Positions 26,809-37,095 of a stretch of DNA of 64,000 nucleotides are shown in pieces (within the stretch, counting starts at the first letter, position 1; each line of letters begins with the position of its first letter). Origin of the DNA: Cordylochernes scorpioides (lineage: Eukaryota; Arthropoda; Arachnida; Pseudoscorpiones; Chernetidae); the NCBI GenBank assembly GCA_030710605.1, contig CP092863.1:116688680-116752679 (forward strand), read 5' to 3'. Position numbers and translations under genes: made by a program. Below the pieces are notes generated by a model. It searched no databases, was not told where the DNA came from, and saw nothing but the letters and a program-made list of their open reading frames with translations.

Positions 26809-27600
26809 TTATTTATGTTGATTTTTTTGCTGGAGATGAGGAGTCTTCTTGGAAGATTCATCTTTCTTAGATGCTACAGAATCTTTCTTTTGGAATTCAT
26901 CTTTTTTATGACTATTCCCTTTCTTGTTGGCATCACCCTTCGTCAAGGCCTCACCAGTCTTAGCACTTGATCTTTCTTTCTCCTTGTAAGGCAATGTTTT
27001 TTTGGTTTCAGCTTTCAACTGGTCCTTAGTCCCCATTTGATAAAACATATTCTCTTCTATTTCTTCAGCTTCATCAACTAGATGTCGTCTTGCTTCTTCA
27101 ATAGCAAACATCTCTTGTGGGTCGCTGGTAATTTTTTCAAGATGGATAGCTTCTAATTTTTCACTAAGGATGAAACCTTCGTTAATTGGGTTGGACATAA
27201 ATGGACCTATTTCTCTCAGATCAATCTCTTCGTTTTCTGGCGCTTCTTTATCACCGAGTTCCCTAATGGTCTCGTGGGCTTCCACTTGGTAAATCTCGCT
27301 AGGTGTGTCGTAGTAGCCCTCGGATTCTGCCAGTAGGGACACGTACTTATCATCATCCATGTCCAGAGATGTTGCTTCTTGAGATTTTTGCTCTTCAATA
27401 TTTGGCTCGCTAGCTTCTGATTCCGATATATCTTCGCTAGCCAAATCACCGCTAGTAGGTTCATCTTTAGGTTCCTTGCTGACCCGAGCCTCTTTCTTGG
27501 TCTTCTTTTGAGCCCGGGTTCCTCTTCGGGCTTCTTTCCTCTCCATGCAGTCTGGTAGAAGGAGATTAGCTGAACAATGACTCTTTGGGAAACTTTTCAA
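26809..27600 (-). CDS. Hypothetical acidic/lysine-rich protein
   Basis: 263 codons from the first ATG; a second Met (MERKEARRGTRAQKKTKK) 18 codons in is an equally good start. The N-terminal third is basic, the middle is strongly acidic (SEDISESEASEPNIEEQ), and the C-terminus is Lys/Ser-rich with KKDE/KKDS repeats. The sequence looks intrinsically disordered. There is no signal peptide, membrane segment or known domain. An AATAAA overlaps the stop region, consistent with a short 3' UTR. It resembles the K/E-rich ORFs at 108 and 34084 only in composition. It could be a real single-exon gene or the last exon of one. Confidence 0.55.
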   Translation of the reverse strand: MKSFPKSHCSANLLLPDCMERKEARRGTRAQKKTKKEARVSKEPKDEPTSGDLASEDISESEASEPNIEEQKSQEATSLDMDDDKYVSLLAESEGYYDTPSEIYQVEAHETIRELGDKEAPENEEIDLREIGPFMSNPINEGFILSEKLEAIHLEKITSDPQEMFAIEEARRHLVDEAEEIEENMFYQMGTKDQLKAETKKTLPYKEKERSSAKTGEALTKGDANKKGNSHKKDEFQKKDSVASKKDESSKKTPHLQQKNQHK

Positions 27601-27900
27601 AATGTCTTAATTCCCTATTCAATATACGAAATATTTTATGGAGGAATTCATGACAGTCTTCCCTTTTTGATGTTATTATTATTTATTTGGTATTTCTCTT
27701 GAGCGTACAAATGTCGCCAACTATCCATTTTGGTGTTAAAATTTCAACTGAATATGCAAAAATTGAATTGTTCTAACCATTTGTCTTATTTCCTTCTTTT
27801 TCTTTGCTCTCCTCAATCGTAAAAAGTCTGTGCATCTTGAACTTCATGATTGAGAGAAATAAAAATATTTTTTTTTTGTCTCGAAAACTGGAAGCAACTC

Positions 27901-28065
27901 TTCAATATCAGGCCGACTTAGCTCCAATATTGAATGGTCACTTCTGGAATGAAAAACAGGCGCCATTTAGAGATTATTCTATCTAACTTGATGTACAGAT
28001 ACTGCTCCTCCTGTGTTCTAGGATCAGGAGTCCTTACAGGGTACTATCAGCTGAGCCAACTCAAC
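27901..28065 (-). mobile_element. Fragment of the (GAA)n-tailed retroposon
   Basis: Divergent match to 19515-19883 (AGGCCGACTTAGCTCCAA, GGGTACTATCAGC), 5' and 3' truncated. Confidence 0.5.
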
Positions 28066-28828
28066 TCTTTTTTTTTTTTTTTTTAGCGAACTAAAGAGAT
28101 ATTTATAACCCAGGCGCCTGGAGTACAGAATTCCAACTACCCGGGTTTCCACCTCACTAGTATGGACTAGTAAAAATCACTTTTAATCGCGTCCTGATTT
28201 GATATTGCTGAGCTGAACTACTGACCAGGAAGTTCATTGCTGAGGTTGAGTCTGGAAGGCTGGCCATAGATGTAGGCTTTTAGCTAGGTCAGTCCAAGCA
28301 AGAAAGCGAACCATATACATTGACCTAAGCCTAAAGGTCGAAAAGCAATAGTGAGCTTGTTACTGCTCCCCTTCCTCCCTAAGGACTGGCAATGGCGATG
28401 TAAAAAGTAATTTGTTATACCTCATCTTCACGCTGCCACAAACGTGAATACTTAATATAAAAATTAAACCATTTTTATATTTTGAAAGGATTCATTTTTA
28501 AACATGACATGAGTCCTCCGTTAAAGGATCATGAATATTTTTAACACCCAAATAATTAGGAAGATATTTAGAATAATTAGAAAGTTCGCTTTCAAATTCA
28601 ATAAAATTAAAATTTTAAACAAGAATTTTAATACGAAAAATACGTTCCTAATTTATATACGAAATATAATTACGTTATTAATTTTGACACGTTTGAGGTG
28701 ACAGTGAGACTATATGCATTATTTTATTTTTATCAATAAAAAGATATCAATATTCTATAATAAAAGAAAATAATAAAGTAAAAATATCAACTTCTGACAA
28801 AAATACGGAAAACCATTTTTATTGACAA

Positions 28829-29536
28829 CTAGCCGAATAACCCGGGCAACGCCCAGGTTTTACCCGATTAAATGTTTTTATTCAAATACTATTCGTTACA
28901 ATTATAAATTGGCGCCGTGGATGTCACTCTTGTGAAACGTCCCGCTCCAAACTTTGTGTCAGAGAAGCGATATTTTTATAAAGAGATGATCTGGCTTTGT
29001 GTCTTCTGCTCGAATGAATGTTTTTCTGTTAGAATTTTGTTCCTGCACACTAAAAATGAACTGGCTTCACCCGTGGTCTCAGATTTTTGGATTTTTTTCC
29101 CGATATAATTTTGTATCTGATAATCAAACATGATACAGCAATATTGTCATCATCATTTTCTGACTAAAAAAACAACTATTTTTGCCCAGAACCTGTCAAT
29201 TTTATTTTTTATTGGCTAAAAATCCGATAAATATATTTTCCAGATTTTTCTCTGTCCTGTCAAAACACGTTTTACATGTACATTAGGTCAGCTGATATTA
29301 CCTCCCATCTTCACCGCTAGAGGCGCTGCTTGCGAGCGAAAAGGCAAATTTGCAACGCAATTTGCAAATAACGAAGAATATTCGGGATAGAGACCTGGTA
29401 TTTTCACTATAAGTTTTTCCAGATTATACTCTATATACTGTTAAAATTTCAGTCAGATTAATTACGCATTGTGGACGTGTATAGCCGACATAGATACACA
29501 CATACATACATACACTGACTTTTATATATATAGGGA
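28829..29536 (-). mobile_element. Full-length non-autonomous Helitron (708 bp)
   Basis: On the minus strand it starts TCCCTATATATATAAAAGTC after an A and ends with the GCCTGGG/CCCGGGC-type hairpin, GGCTAG, then T. This is the A|T target and TC...CTAG structure of Helitrons. No Rep/helicase ORF. It is the reference copy for the truncated element at 23180-23714. Confidence 0.88.
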
Positions 29537-30015
29537 TTTTTTCTTGAAAGAAAACAGACTTAGTGCTTGCCTACTCTAGAAAAAAGCCCGATATTATTGT
29601 GCACAATAATAAATTAGAGTTTGTCTCATATATTCTTATATTTATCATAATAAAAATAATATTAAAAAAAAGTATTTAGTATTGATTATAAATCTAGAAG
29701 TGAAGCCACATTTAAATGCCAGCCAAAAACTGACCAATCAGAATCGTGTAAACGAATCTGTGACCATTTTCACATTTAATTATTGTTTGCCATCAAATAA
29801 ATATATATTCAACGTGTCTCTATTGAATTATATAATTCGGAAATATATCATCAAATTCACACAACCAAACATGTTTATTATTATTATTTATTTGGTTAAC
29901 ACAGGTTCCTGGGGCGTACAATTCAAACATGTACATATTAAATAAGCAAAAATATAGAACAACACATAAATCAATTTAAAGACACAAAACGCGAAATTTA
30001 TAATTTAGTCACGCC

Positions 30016-31113
30016 ATGTTGAAAATGTCAGAAGACAATTTAAATATTAAATTATTATTTATTTTTTGTTGGCTCCTGACCAGTAGTCAATTTCTGTCAG
30101 ACGGTGTAAACATCATGTTACCTTTAAGAATGCCACGCAGAAATATGGTTCTGCCAGGATATCTTCGTAAAATGACAATTATGATTGGATGTCTTTTCCT
30201 TGAAAAATCAACTATTTACCATCATATCGGATTTTGGATTCGAATTTTTTTGGTAAATTTATTCATACCTCTTCTATGGATATTTGAACCTCATTTGAAA
30301 TTATCAATCAAACTAAATTTATATTTTTTAACTTTAATTAGTACAGTAATGATAATATATCTATGCTATTCTAGTACTACATTAAGAATTATTTTTAAAA
30401 CGAAATATTTTACTTATAAATTAAAGCATATGTCTCCATTTGAAAAAAAATTCAAATATATATTTAATTTATGGCTCATTATTTATATTATTTTCATGCT
30501 TCGCCTTTTATATATCTATTTTTATAATTATAAGCAGCAGATATTAAATTTCATTCATATTTTAAAATTATTAATGCTTTCTAATAATATGTTGATTTAT
30601 ATTTATATTCTAGCACGTTTAACATCCGTTTGCCTTAATTTGAATCAAATATTAAAAACTTTGCAGCATTCAAATAAATTTAGAATAATTACGATTCAAT
30701 TTTTAAGTTTTAATAATTTTGTAAAACGCATCAATACATTATATGCCATACCTCTTATATTATTTATTATATTTACCTATGTGGATATAATTCATATATT
30801 TCATACTTTTTTAAAATGCAACAATATTTCATTTTCTTTAAATAGTGTTTTGATAATTATTTATAATATTTTAATGGTATTTTTGTTATTTCTTTCTGGA
30901 GAATTTTTCAAGAATGAATGCCAAAAGACTCTTGACATTTGTCTCTACAAGAAGATCAAGTGCTCATCGTCTGATTTTAAAGAATTGGAACTGCTGACGA
31001 GAATTTTGAAACCTGGAATTACAGCTAAAGCTGGACTTTACCTTGATCTTCATATGGGAACTTTTTTTACAACTTTGAGTTTTTTAATATCTTATGCTCT
31101 TCTTTTCCAATAA
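30016..31113 (+). CDS. Gustatory-receptor-like seven-pass chemoreceptor
   Basis: 365 codons, single uninterrupted ORF. I place hydrophobic segments at about residues 73-90, 101-118, 147-168, 185-205, 240-262, 275-294 and 345-364, which fits seven membrane spans. The C-terminus AGLYLDLHMGTFFTTLSFL, then SYALLFQ and stop, matches the conserved last-TM signature of arthropod gustatory receptors (TY followed by hydrophobics and QF), with SY and a terminal Q here. Gustatory receptors are ligand-gated cation channels in sensory dendrites. The length is close to the family norm. The coding sequence is extremely A/T-rich. An in-frame Met four codons in is an alternative start. It might be an orphan single-exon gene. 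Confidence 0.75.
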   Translation: MLKMSEDNLNIKLLFIFCWLLTSSQFLSDGVNIMLPLRMPRRNMVLPGYLRKMTIMIGCLFLEKSTIYHHIGFWIRIFLVNLFIPLLWIFEPHLKLSIKLNLYFLTLISTVMIIYLCYSSTTLRIIFKTKYFTYKLKHMSPFEKKFKYIFNLWLIIYIIFMLRLLYIYFYNYKQQILNFIHILKLLMLSNNMLIYIYILARLTSVCLNLNQILKTLQHSNKFRIITIQFLSFNNFVKRINTLYAIPLILFIIFTYVDIIHIFHTFLKCNNISFSLNSVLIIIYNILMVFLLFLSGEFFKNECQKTLDICLYKKIKCSSSDFKELELLTRILKPGITAKAGLYLDLHMGTFFTTLSFLISYALLFQ

Positions 31114-31867
31114 TATTTTGTAGCGAAGCGAAAATATAATTCGTTTGGTAAAAAAATATATACACTTTCTAGCAACTGGAATGATACAAATAGAATATTG
31201 TTAAGAATGATCACCTAGTATTTTTTTATTTTAATGAAGTTATTTTTAGAGTATCTTAACTCTGTGCCCCCCCCCCAAAGTAAATATTTATAAATTAACC
31301 TAATTTAGATAGCGCTAAGTAAATATAAGGCATAATATGCAATAGCAATATATGAAAATTCGAAATTATTATAGACGCTTATGATTCTTTTTAAAAATTA
31401 AACAATTTCTACTGCCCTTACTGCGTCAATAATAGTTTCGAATTTCCATAACAGATGGCGCGCTAATGCATCATAATAGCCATATATATAACTTATATTT
31501 TAAATACCTTTTGAATTTTTCAAACATGATTTTTATTTGTATTTATTCTATTTTTCACTTAATTCACCAAAATGCACCCTATTAATCATTATTTATAGTT
31601 TTAAAATTATATATATGTTTATAGTCTCTTTTAGGAATTAAAAAAATAGTCAGATATATTACCTGTGTTTCAATTTAATACAAAATATGAATATTTCTAT
31701 TATATATACCTGCGACAATGATAGTAAACAACAGTTCTAGCTTTTATCCACGGCCATGCTTGTCTGAATTTGCGCTTGGGCATTCAGAAACAGATTAACG
31801 TGCTCTCATTCTTAGGAAGAGCCACAGACAGTGGATTACCTCCTCTTCAGCTTTCCTGAGATATACA
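31114..31867. other. A/T-rich spacer, no gene seen
   Basis: Flanks the receptor gene on its 3' side. No repeat I recognise, apart from a C-run near 31268. Confidence 0.5.
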
Positions 31868-32074
31868 CTCAGAGACAAAAAACTTAAGGAATTTGTACTT
31901 TTTACCATGTATAGCATGTATATTCAGACAATAATTCTGAAACCTATTTGGTACACAATTACCTTTATTGAATACAACACGAGAAAACCAAGTGTGAACA
32001 AAATTGCCTCTGTCTCTTTCAAACAAACAGACGACATCAAAGGCTTTACACTTCCTTAAGTTTCGTCCATGAGT
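31868..32074. mobile_element. Tc1/mariner-type MITE, complete
   Basis: The left end CTCAGAGACAAAAAACTTAA (then GGAA) and the right end TTCCTTAAGTTTCGTCCATG (then AG) are inverted repeats. About 205 bp, no ORF. It anchors the family seen at 9230, 10690 and 13308. Confidence 0.7.
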
Positions 32075-32223
32075 ATAGGATGGGCATTCTGCTTGGACTG
32101 GTCCACATCAATCCTACATCTATGGCCAACCTCCCAGACTCGACCCCAGCATTGAACATTCTGGGCAAATGGTTCTGCTCAGAAATCCATTCGGGTCGAG
32201 ATTAGGAAGGCTATACAATAGAT

Positions 32224-32546
32224 CAAGCATGTCAAACTCGCGGGCCTCATGCGGCCCACAACGAATAAATTTGGGGCCCACCAGACAATATATTTTGACA
32301 AAAAAAAAATTATAAATAAAAAAAAAGTAATAAAAATTTGTAGCCTAATTTTCAAAAATTGTAATATTATACATAATTTATTTATTAATAACGAACCACT
32401 GGTCGCCATACATAAGTCGTAAGTTTTGATAATATTATACCTACATACATAACGTATGTACATCGCCATAAGTATTTTTTTGCGGCCCACATAATCTTAT
32501 TACTTTTTTATTTGGCCCGTGTTAGGATTTGAGTTTGACATGCTTG
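32224..32546. mobile_element. hAT-type non-autonomous element with 8-bp target duplication
   Basis: The TIRs CAAGCATGTCAAACTC and its complement lie at the ends. The exact 8-bp repeat CAATAGAT flanks it at 32216-32223 and 32547-32554. The sub-terminal GCGGCCCAC motifs are typical of hAT MITEs. It is 323 bp; the short minus ORF across it is not a gene. Confidence 0.92.
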
Positions 32547-33275
32547 CAATAGATTGTTACTAGTGAACTGGTCAACCCTCCTAGGAATAAGCATATTTAC
32601 CTCTGAAGACCTACAGAACCAAGTACAGTACATCTGATAAACTGGATGTCCACCATTAGACATGTCAACCCGGATAGTTGGCTGCGACTTTAGTACGTAG
32701 CTCCAGGAATCCGGGTTACTTCAAGAGAAAGAGAGCTGATCAACCCGGCTAGTAGACGTTCTGAGCTCCATAAACCACAACCCGGGTATCTCTCTCTCTC
32801 TTTAAACTTTTAATAAAGTATTCTCATCCTGTTACAACATTCCACATACGTTAGCAACAACAATATACAGTTGAATGTGAGAATAGAAACCACAGCAAAG
32901 AACTACATACCCTAGTAGTTTTAAATCTATAAAAACTAAAAGGATGGCACACACAAAATACTTTCATCCATTGTTAAATGATAGCTAAAATGTTTCCATT
33001 GATGTTAAAAAAAAGTAAAGAACCATTGTTATCAAGCAATGAATTGTAAATATCATCAGGTAATAAATATATTTCTTTCTCTTGTAACTTAAATAGTAAT
33101 AAATTACCTTTTTGCATATATAAAAAAAAGCTCATGTGAGCGTGGTCAGGATATGTCTTTTTTTTATTTTAATATCAAAATCTGATCTTTTTTTTTCACA
33201 TGTTCAGCGTATTTTTTAATTTCTCAATAAGCCTCTGGGACTAAAATATTTTTGGTCGTTGAGGTACAGCCTGTA

Positions 33276-33315
33276 CCACGCTGACGAAGGCCAACAGCCC
33301 GAAACGCGTTCGTGG
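33276..33315 (+). ncRNA. Hammerhead-ribozyme-like motif, degenerate repeat copy
   Basis: CCACG, then CTGACGA, a short hairpin (GGC loop CAACA GCC), GAAACGCGTT, then CGTGG. Helix I (CCACG/CGTGG) and both conserved core boxes are present. Helix II is weaker than in the copies at 57211 and 57561 because the base next to the core (A opposite C) does not pair. It is in the same repeat family as the 56475-57751 palindrome. Confidence 0.55.
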
Positions 33316-33469
33316 TTGTTTTTTAATTGATTTATCAAGAATATACAGTTCTTTTCATTTTTTTGTAATATCCTATTTATATTTTGTGAATATTTATACA
33401 TTATATATTTACATATTTATTGCATACTATATATTTTTTGTTATCTAACACTATTTTGAATAATAATAA

Positions 33470-33695
33470 CTAGCCGAATGACCCGGGCAACGCCCGTGTT
33501 TTACCCGATTGAATGTTTTGATTCAAATACTATTTGTTACAATTATAAATTGTGGTCATGTGGCCTAGTGGTCATGGCATCTGCCCGGCAAGCGGAAGGT
33601 CGTGGGTTCGATTCCCATCCCTTGACACTTTTTTTATTTTATCCATTCTGACCAAAATCTATCCGTGAACTTCACACAGACAGAATAAGGCAATC
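33470..33695 (-). mobile_element. Non-autonomous Helitron carrying a tRNA-like sequence
   Basis: Complement of CTAG at 33470-33473, hairpin GCCCGGG/GCCCGTG, and the far end AGACAGAATAAGGCAAT as in the Helitrons at 7437 and 40213. A tRNA-like segment occupies the middle. Confidence 0.75.
33554..33628 (+). tRNA. tRNA-like pseudogene inside a Helitron
   Basis: D-arm (GGCCTAGTGGTCATGGC), an anticodon arm with a 7-nt loop CCGGCAA between TCTGC and GCGGA, and a T-arm (GTGGGTTCGATTCCCAT). The loop would give anticodon GGC, but position 33 is C instead of U and the acceptor stem has mismatches. I treat it as a decayed tRNA or SINE head. Confidence 0.5.
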
Positions 33696-34083
33696 GTTTA
33701 ATTTACATAGAATAAAATGAGGAAAAAATGATCGTATATTTGGTTCACTGTTGAAACCTTTTCATTCCAGGAATCCGGGTTCTGCGCTCCAAGAACCTGG
33801 GTTATATTATAAATATCTCTCTCTCTCCGGGTTACAAGAGATAGACAACTTTTTCGTTTTGATACACTTTCCGGATGGATTTTTAAAAAATATTTGTTTA
33901 TTGAAATTAATAAATTAGTATTCAAATATTAGGATCGGCATCTTGACCTTAATATTTTTTCGTATCCCTTGTTTTAGCTTTCTTTTCCTTGTGGAAAAAT
34001 AAAAACGGGAACGGCATCATCAGTGTCAAGAGTGGTAGAAGTGAAGAAAATTGAAGGTATTGCCAATAGGTGGAAAAAAATAA

Positions 34084-34959
34084 ATGCAGGAAAAATGGCA
34101 AATTGTAAAAGGTAAGAAAAATAAAAAGAGAAAAATGTTTGAACAGAAGGATAAATTTGAATTTTCGCTCAAGAAGAATTCTCCAGAAATCTTGAATCCC
34201 GCGGTAGAAGAATGCGTCGAAGAAATTGAAGAACAGAAACTAGCGATTGAAAATATTATAAACTTACAGCAGAAAAAGAGTTAATTTAAAAACAATGCAA
34301 TTAAAGTAAAACCTGGAGTGGCCAAAGAAATCCTTGGTAAACAAGAGGCGGGTGCTTTAAGCAAAAATGGAAAAAGGAAAGACAAGCGTCTCAAGAAAAA
34401 TAATCGCCAAAGACAGAAAGATGAATCTAAGGAAAATACGACGAATAAAGAAAGGAACAATGTGCGCGATGGCCAACTAATAGAAAATATTGAAGAAAAT
34501 AAGATAACGGCAAAGACTGATAAAGATTCTAATAATACCCATCTCGAAAAAGAACTATCTACGGAAAATAAGATGGATTACACAAAAGTACAAAGCCGGG
34601 TCGAAAATAGCTCAAAAAGCATCAGAAGCATCAAAAAATCAATATTGCTTTACCCTTTCAAAATTATTTTGTTCCTTTTTGAACTTGCATTTGGCGTGTG
34701 TTTGGGGATGCTGATGTTTATTTTCAGTGAAATTTTGATCGGCGCCATAGCTATTTACAGCATCTTGTCATGGGTTCGAAGTTCTTGCGGCGATGTTACA
34801 GAGAAAGCGATGAAATGCATCAACCAAATTTACGCGAAAGGTAAACACTGCATGAAGCAAATCTGGATTTTCTTTTATAGGAAATCCAAGGTAATGATTT
34901 CCAAAAAAGAAAGAAAAGGAAAACCTAAAAAACGATATTTTTGCGATAAGAAACGATAA
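34084..34959 (+). pseudogene. K/E-rich protein paralogue with in-frame stop and C-terminal hydrophobic segment
   Basis: Frame from ATG 34084 has one TAA (34282-34284) and is then open in the same frame to 34959, about 291 codons in all. The first part is Lys-rich and shares the EEIE-QK--IEN--NLQ segment with the ORFs at 108 and 61822. The second part is Lys/Glu/Asn-rich with a roughly 40-residue hydrophobic stretch (YPFKIILFLFELAFGVCLGM followed by LMFIFSEIL). That is long enough for one or two membrane spans. A basic tail follows (KKERKGKPKKRY). I recognise no family. The stop may be a real inactivating change, a sequencing error, or the end of a short gene with a second one downstream. Confidence 0.5.
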
Positions 34960-35390
34960 ATTAGTAGTAGAGTTGCTTTTTATAATATTATTTAGATAAT
35001 TTTCATATTATAGATATCAATTTCGGGAATATTTGTAAAATAAGTAAATAAAATTTATCTCATTGTGTTTTTTTTTAAATATATGCTGTGCTTGTGAATC
35101 ATTTCTAATTTATATATTTCCCGTTAGATTTTGATTATTAATAAGCCTAAACTTGTAAACCTGATGATTCTGAAATTATCCTCTTTGTTTTTTTTTTTGT
35201 AACATCACTTTCTAATAAAACTCTGAAAAAAAACTTTTCCAAAAAACTAGGCATTTATTTATTTTATTTATTTCCTCTCAAATTTACAGTGTACCATTCG
35301 AGCATAAAGCTCACGAGTCACTTTGTCGTGGATGTTAGGCATCAAGAATTTCTAAAAAATGGCCTTCAGAACTGACTGGAAGGTCACAGT

Positions 35391-36470
35391 TCAGGTAGAG
35401 TGAAGTCCAGGTCTTTTATGTCTTGGATTGAGGTCTCCATCAAATTGGAACAATTCTTGTATAACTGGATTTTGGGAAGTAGAGAGTTTTAGATATAATT
35501 TCTGGGTCGAGGATATGTATATTTCTTCTATATTAGGCTGGTTTAAGTCTTGCTTTAAAATTGCATTTGATAGATTAAATGGGGCATTTACAGTACTTCT
35601 TAAACAAATTCTCATGAATGCATCTATTCTTTTCCTATCAGTCAAGGTTATGTATTTAAACCATACAGGCAATGCGTATGTTACTATAGGGAGAATACAG
35701 CTTCTGTATAAAGTAAATTTTTGGTTAACAGATAAACCACTTTTTGAACTGAACATATTGGATAATGAGGCTTTGGCTATTTTAGATTTTCTTATTATAT
35801 CCTTCACGTGGCTGGTGAATTTCAGTTTAGAATCGAAAGTGACTCCCAAATATTTGACCTGCTGGGTCCAATTTATGGGAGATGAGTAAATTATAAGATT
35901 TGTCCTGGGTGTGAACTTGAAGCTATTTCGTTGAGGAAAGATAATTGCTTGAGATTTCTTTGGATTCAGATTGAGTTTCCATTTATCACACCAATTGCAA
36001 ATGATTTCAAGATAGTTTTGAAGGCGGTAAATTAAAATATCTGGGGAACGCGAGCTGGATAACAGGGGAGTATCATCAGCGAAAAGAGCTAGTCGGCATT
36101 GTGGGATATGTGGAATATCATTGATGTATGGATTGAAAAGTATAGGACTCAATATTGAACCTTGAGGAACACCAGATTCTATTTGCCGAGGACTTGATAT
36201 ATATGTTCCAACTTTTACGGAGAACGTTCTATCCTGAAGATAATTCTTCAGGAACCTGATGAATTTCTGAGGAAAATTATAAGAAGTTAATTTAATGATG
36301 AGGCCTCTGTGCCAAACCATATCGAAAGCTTTTTTTAAAGTCTAAAAGCACTACTCCAACAGCTTCGCTAAGGGATTTGCGAGTTTGTATGAAATCAATA
36401 ACGGTAATCAATTGGTGAGTTGTTGAATGATTTGCTCTAAACCCAAATTGCTGTGGAATTAGAACATTTC
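35391..36470 (-). pseudogene. LINE ORF2, RT catalytic portion and C-terminus
   Basis: Continues the RT past the insert. A frame change falls in an A-run (seven A on the minus strand at 36330-36336, six expected for DFKKAFD). The catalytic FADD is in ALFADDTPLLSSS, preceded by GVPQGSILSPILF. It ends DLNPRHKRPGLHST. Apart from the insert and that homopolymer indel I see no lesion, so the element was recently coding. Confidence 0.85.
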
Positions 36471-36485
36471 TTGTATCTATATAGG

Positions 36486-37095
36486 CTCAATATTCTACAA
36501 AGATACATCCCCCTAATTATTAGAACGGCAACCGATCAGTCCTTGCAGCTGGATTATGTAAGAATAAGAAAATCAGTGCTCTACTCTCACTATAAATACT
36601 TTCATTCATCACCTACAATGGAATGCTATCTTAATGACAATATCCCCCTAACCTTAAAGAGAATCATTGCACAAGTAAGAAGCCTTTTTGCAGTACAGAG
36701 AATTAATCATGTTCCACTTTTGAAAACTAAGACCATAAAATGCACCTTATGCAACGGTGAATTTAGTCTCGATTTTCCACACTACATGTTCTACTGTACG
36801 GCAATGGAAGAAGAGAGAGAAATTCTTCGTCAAGAGACCGGCTACAATAGCAATTCGCCTTATGTTTTAATGGCAAAAGTCGTAAAATCCAGACCCTTTG
36901 CATTCGCTTTTTATAAATACTGGAAATCAGCTCAATCAAAATATTTAGCACAGACACCGGATCCAACTCGATAATTGGTCGAGGTCAATACCCAATATTT
37001 GTATATAACTATGATGCTAATTTGTTATTTATTTATTTTGTCCTACCGGGAGAATCCTGTATGGCACGTGTGCCTAATAAAGGCTTTTGTTGTTG
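36486..37095 (+). mobile_element. 5'-truncated LINE fragment inserted in ORF2, exact 15-bp target duplication
   Basis: Flanked by TTGTATCTATATAGG at 36471-36485 and 37096-37110. It encodes the C-terminal end of a LINE ORF2 on the plus strand (CTLCNGEFSLDFPHYMFYC knuckle, stop at 36974). A short 3' UTR follows, ending AATAAAGGC and a (TTG)n tail. This is textbook target-primed insertion, antiparallel to the host LINE. Confidence 0.93.

Noticed and set aside
32179-32490. 103-codon minus-strand ORF
   Set aside because: It runs through the hAT MITE including its TIR; the residues come from A/T-rich repeat sequence.
36453-36485. Start of the 173-codon plus ORF as a real gene start
   Set aside because: Its first codons come from the antisense of the host LINE; only the part after 36485 belongs to the inserted LINE.
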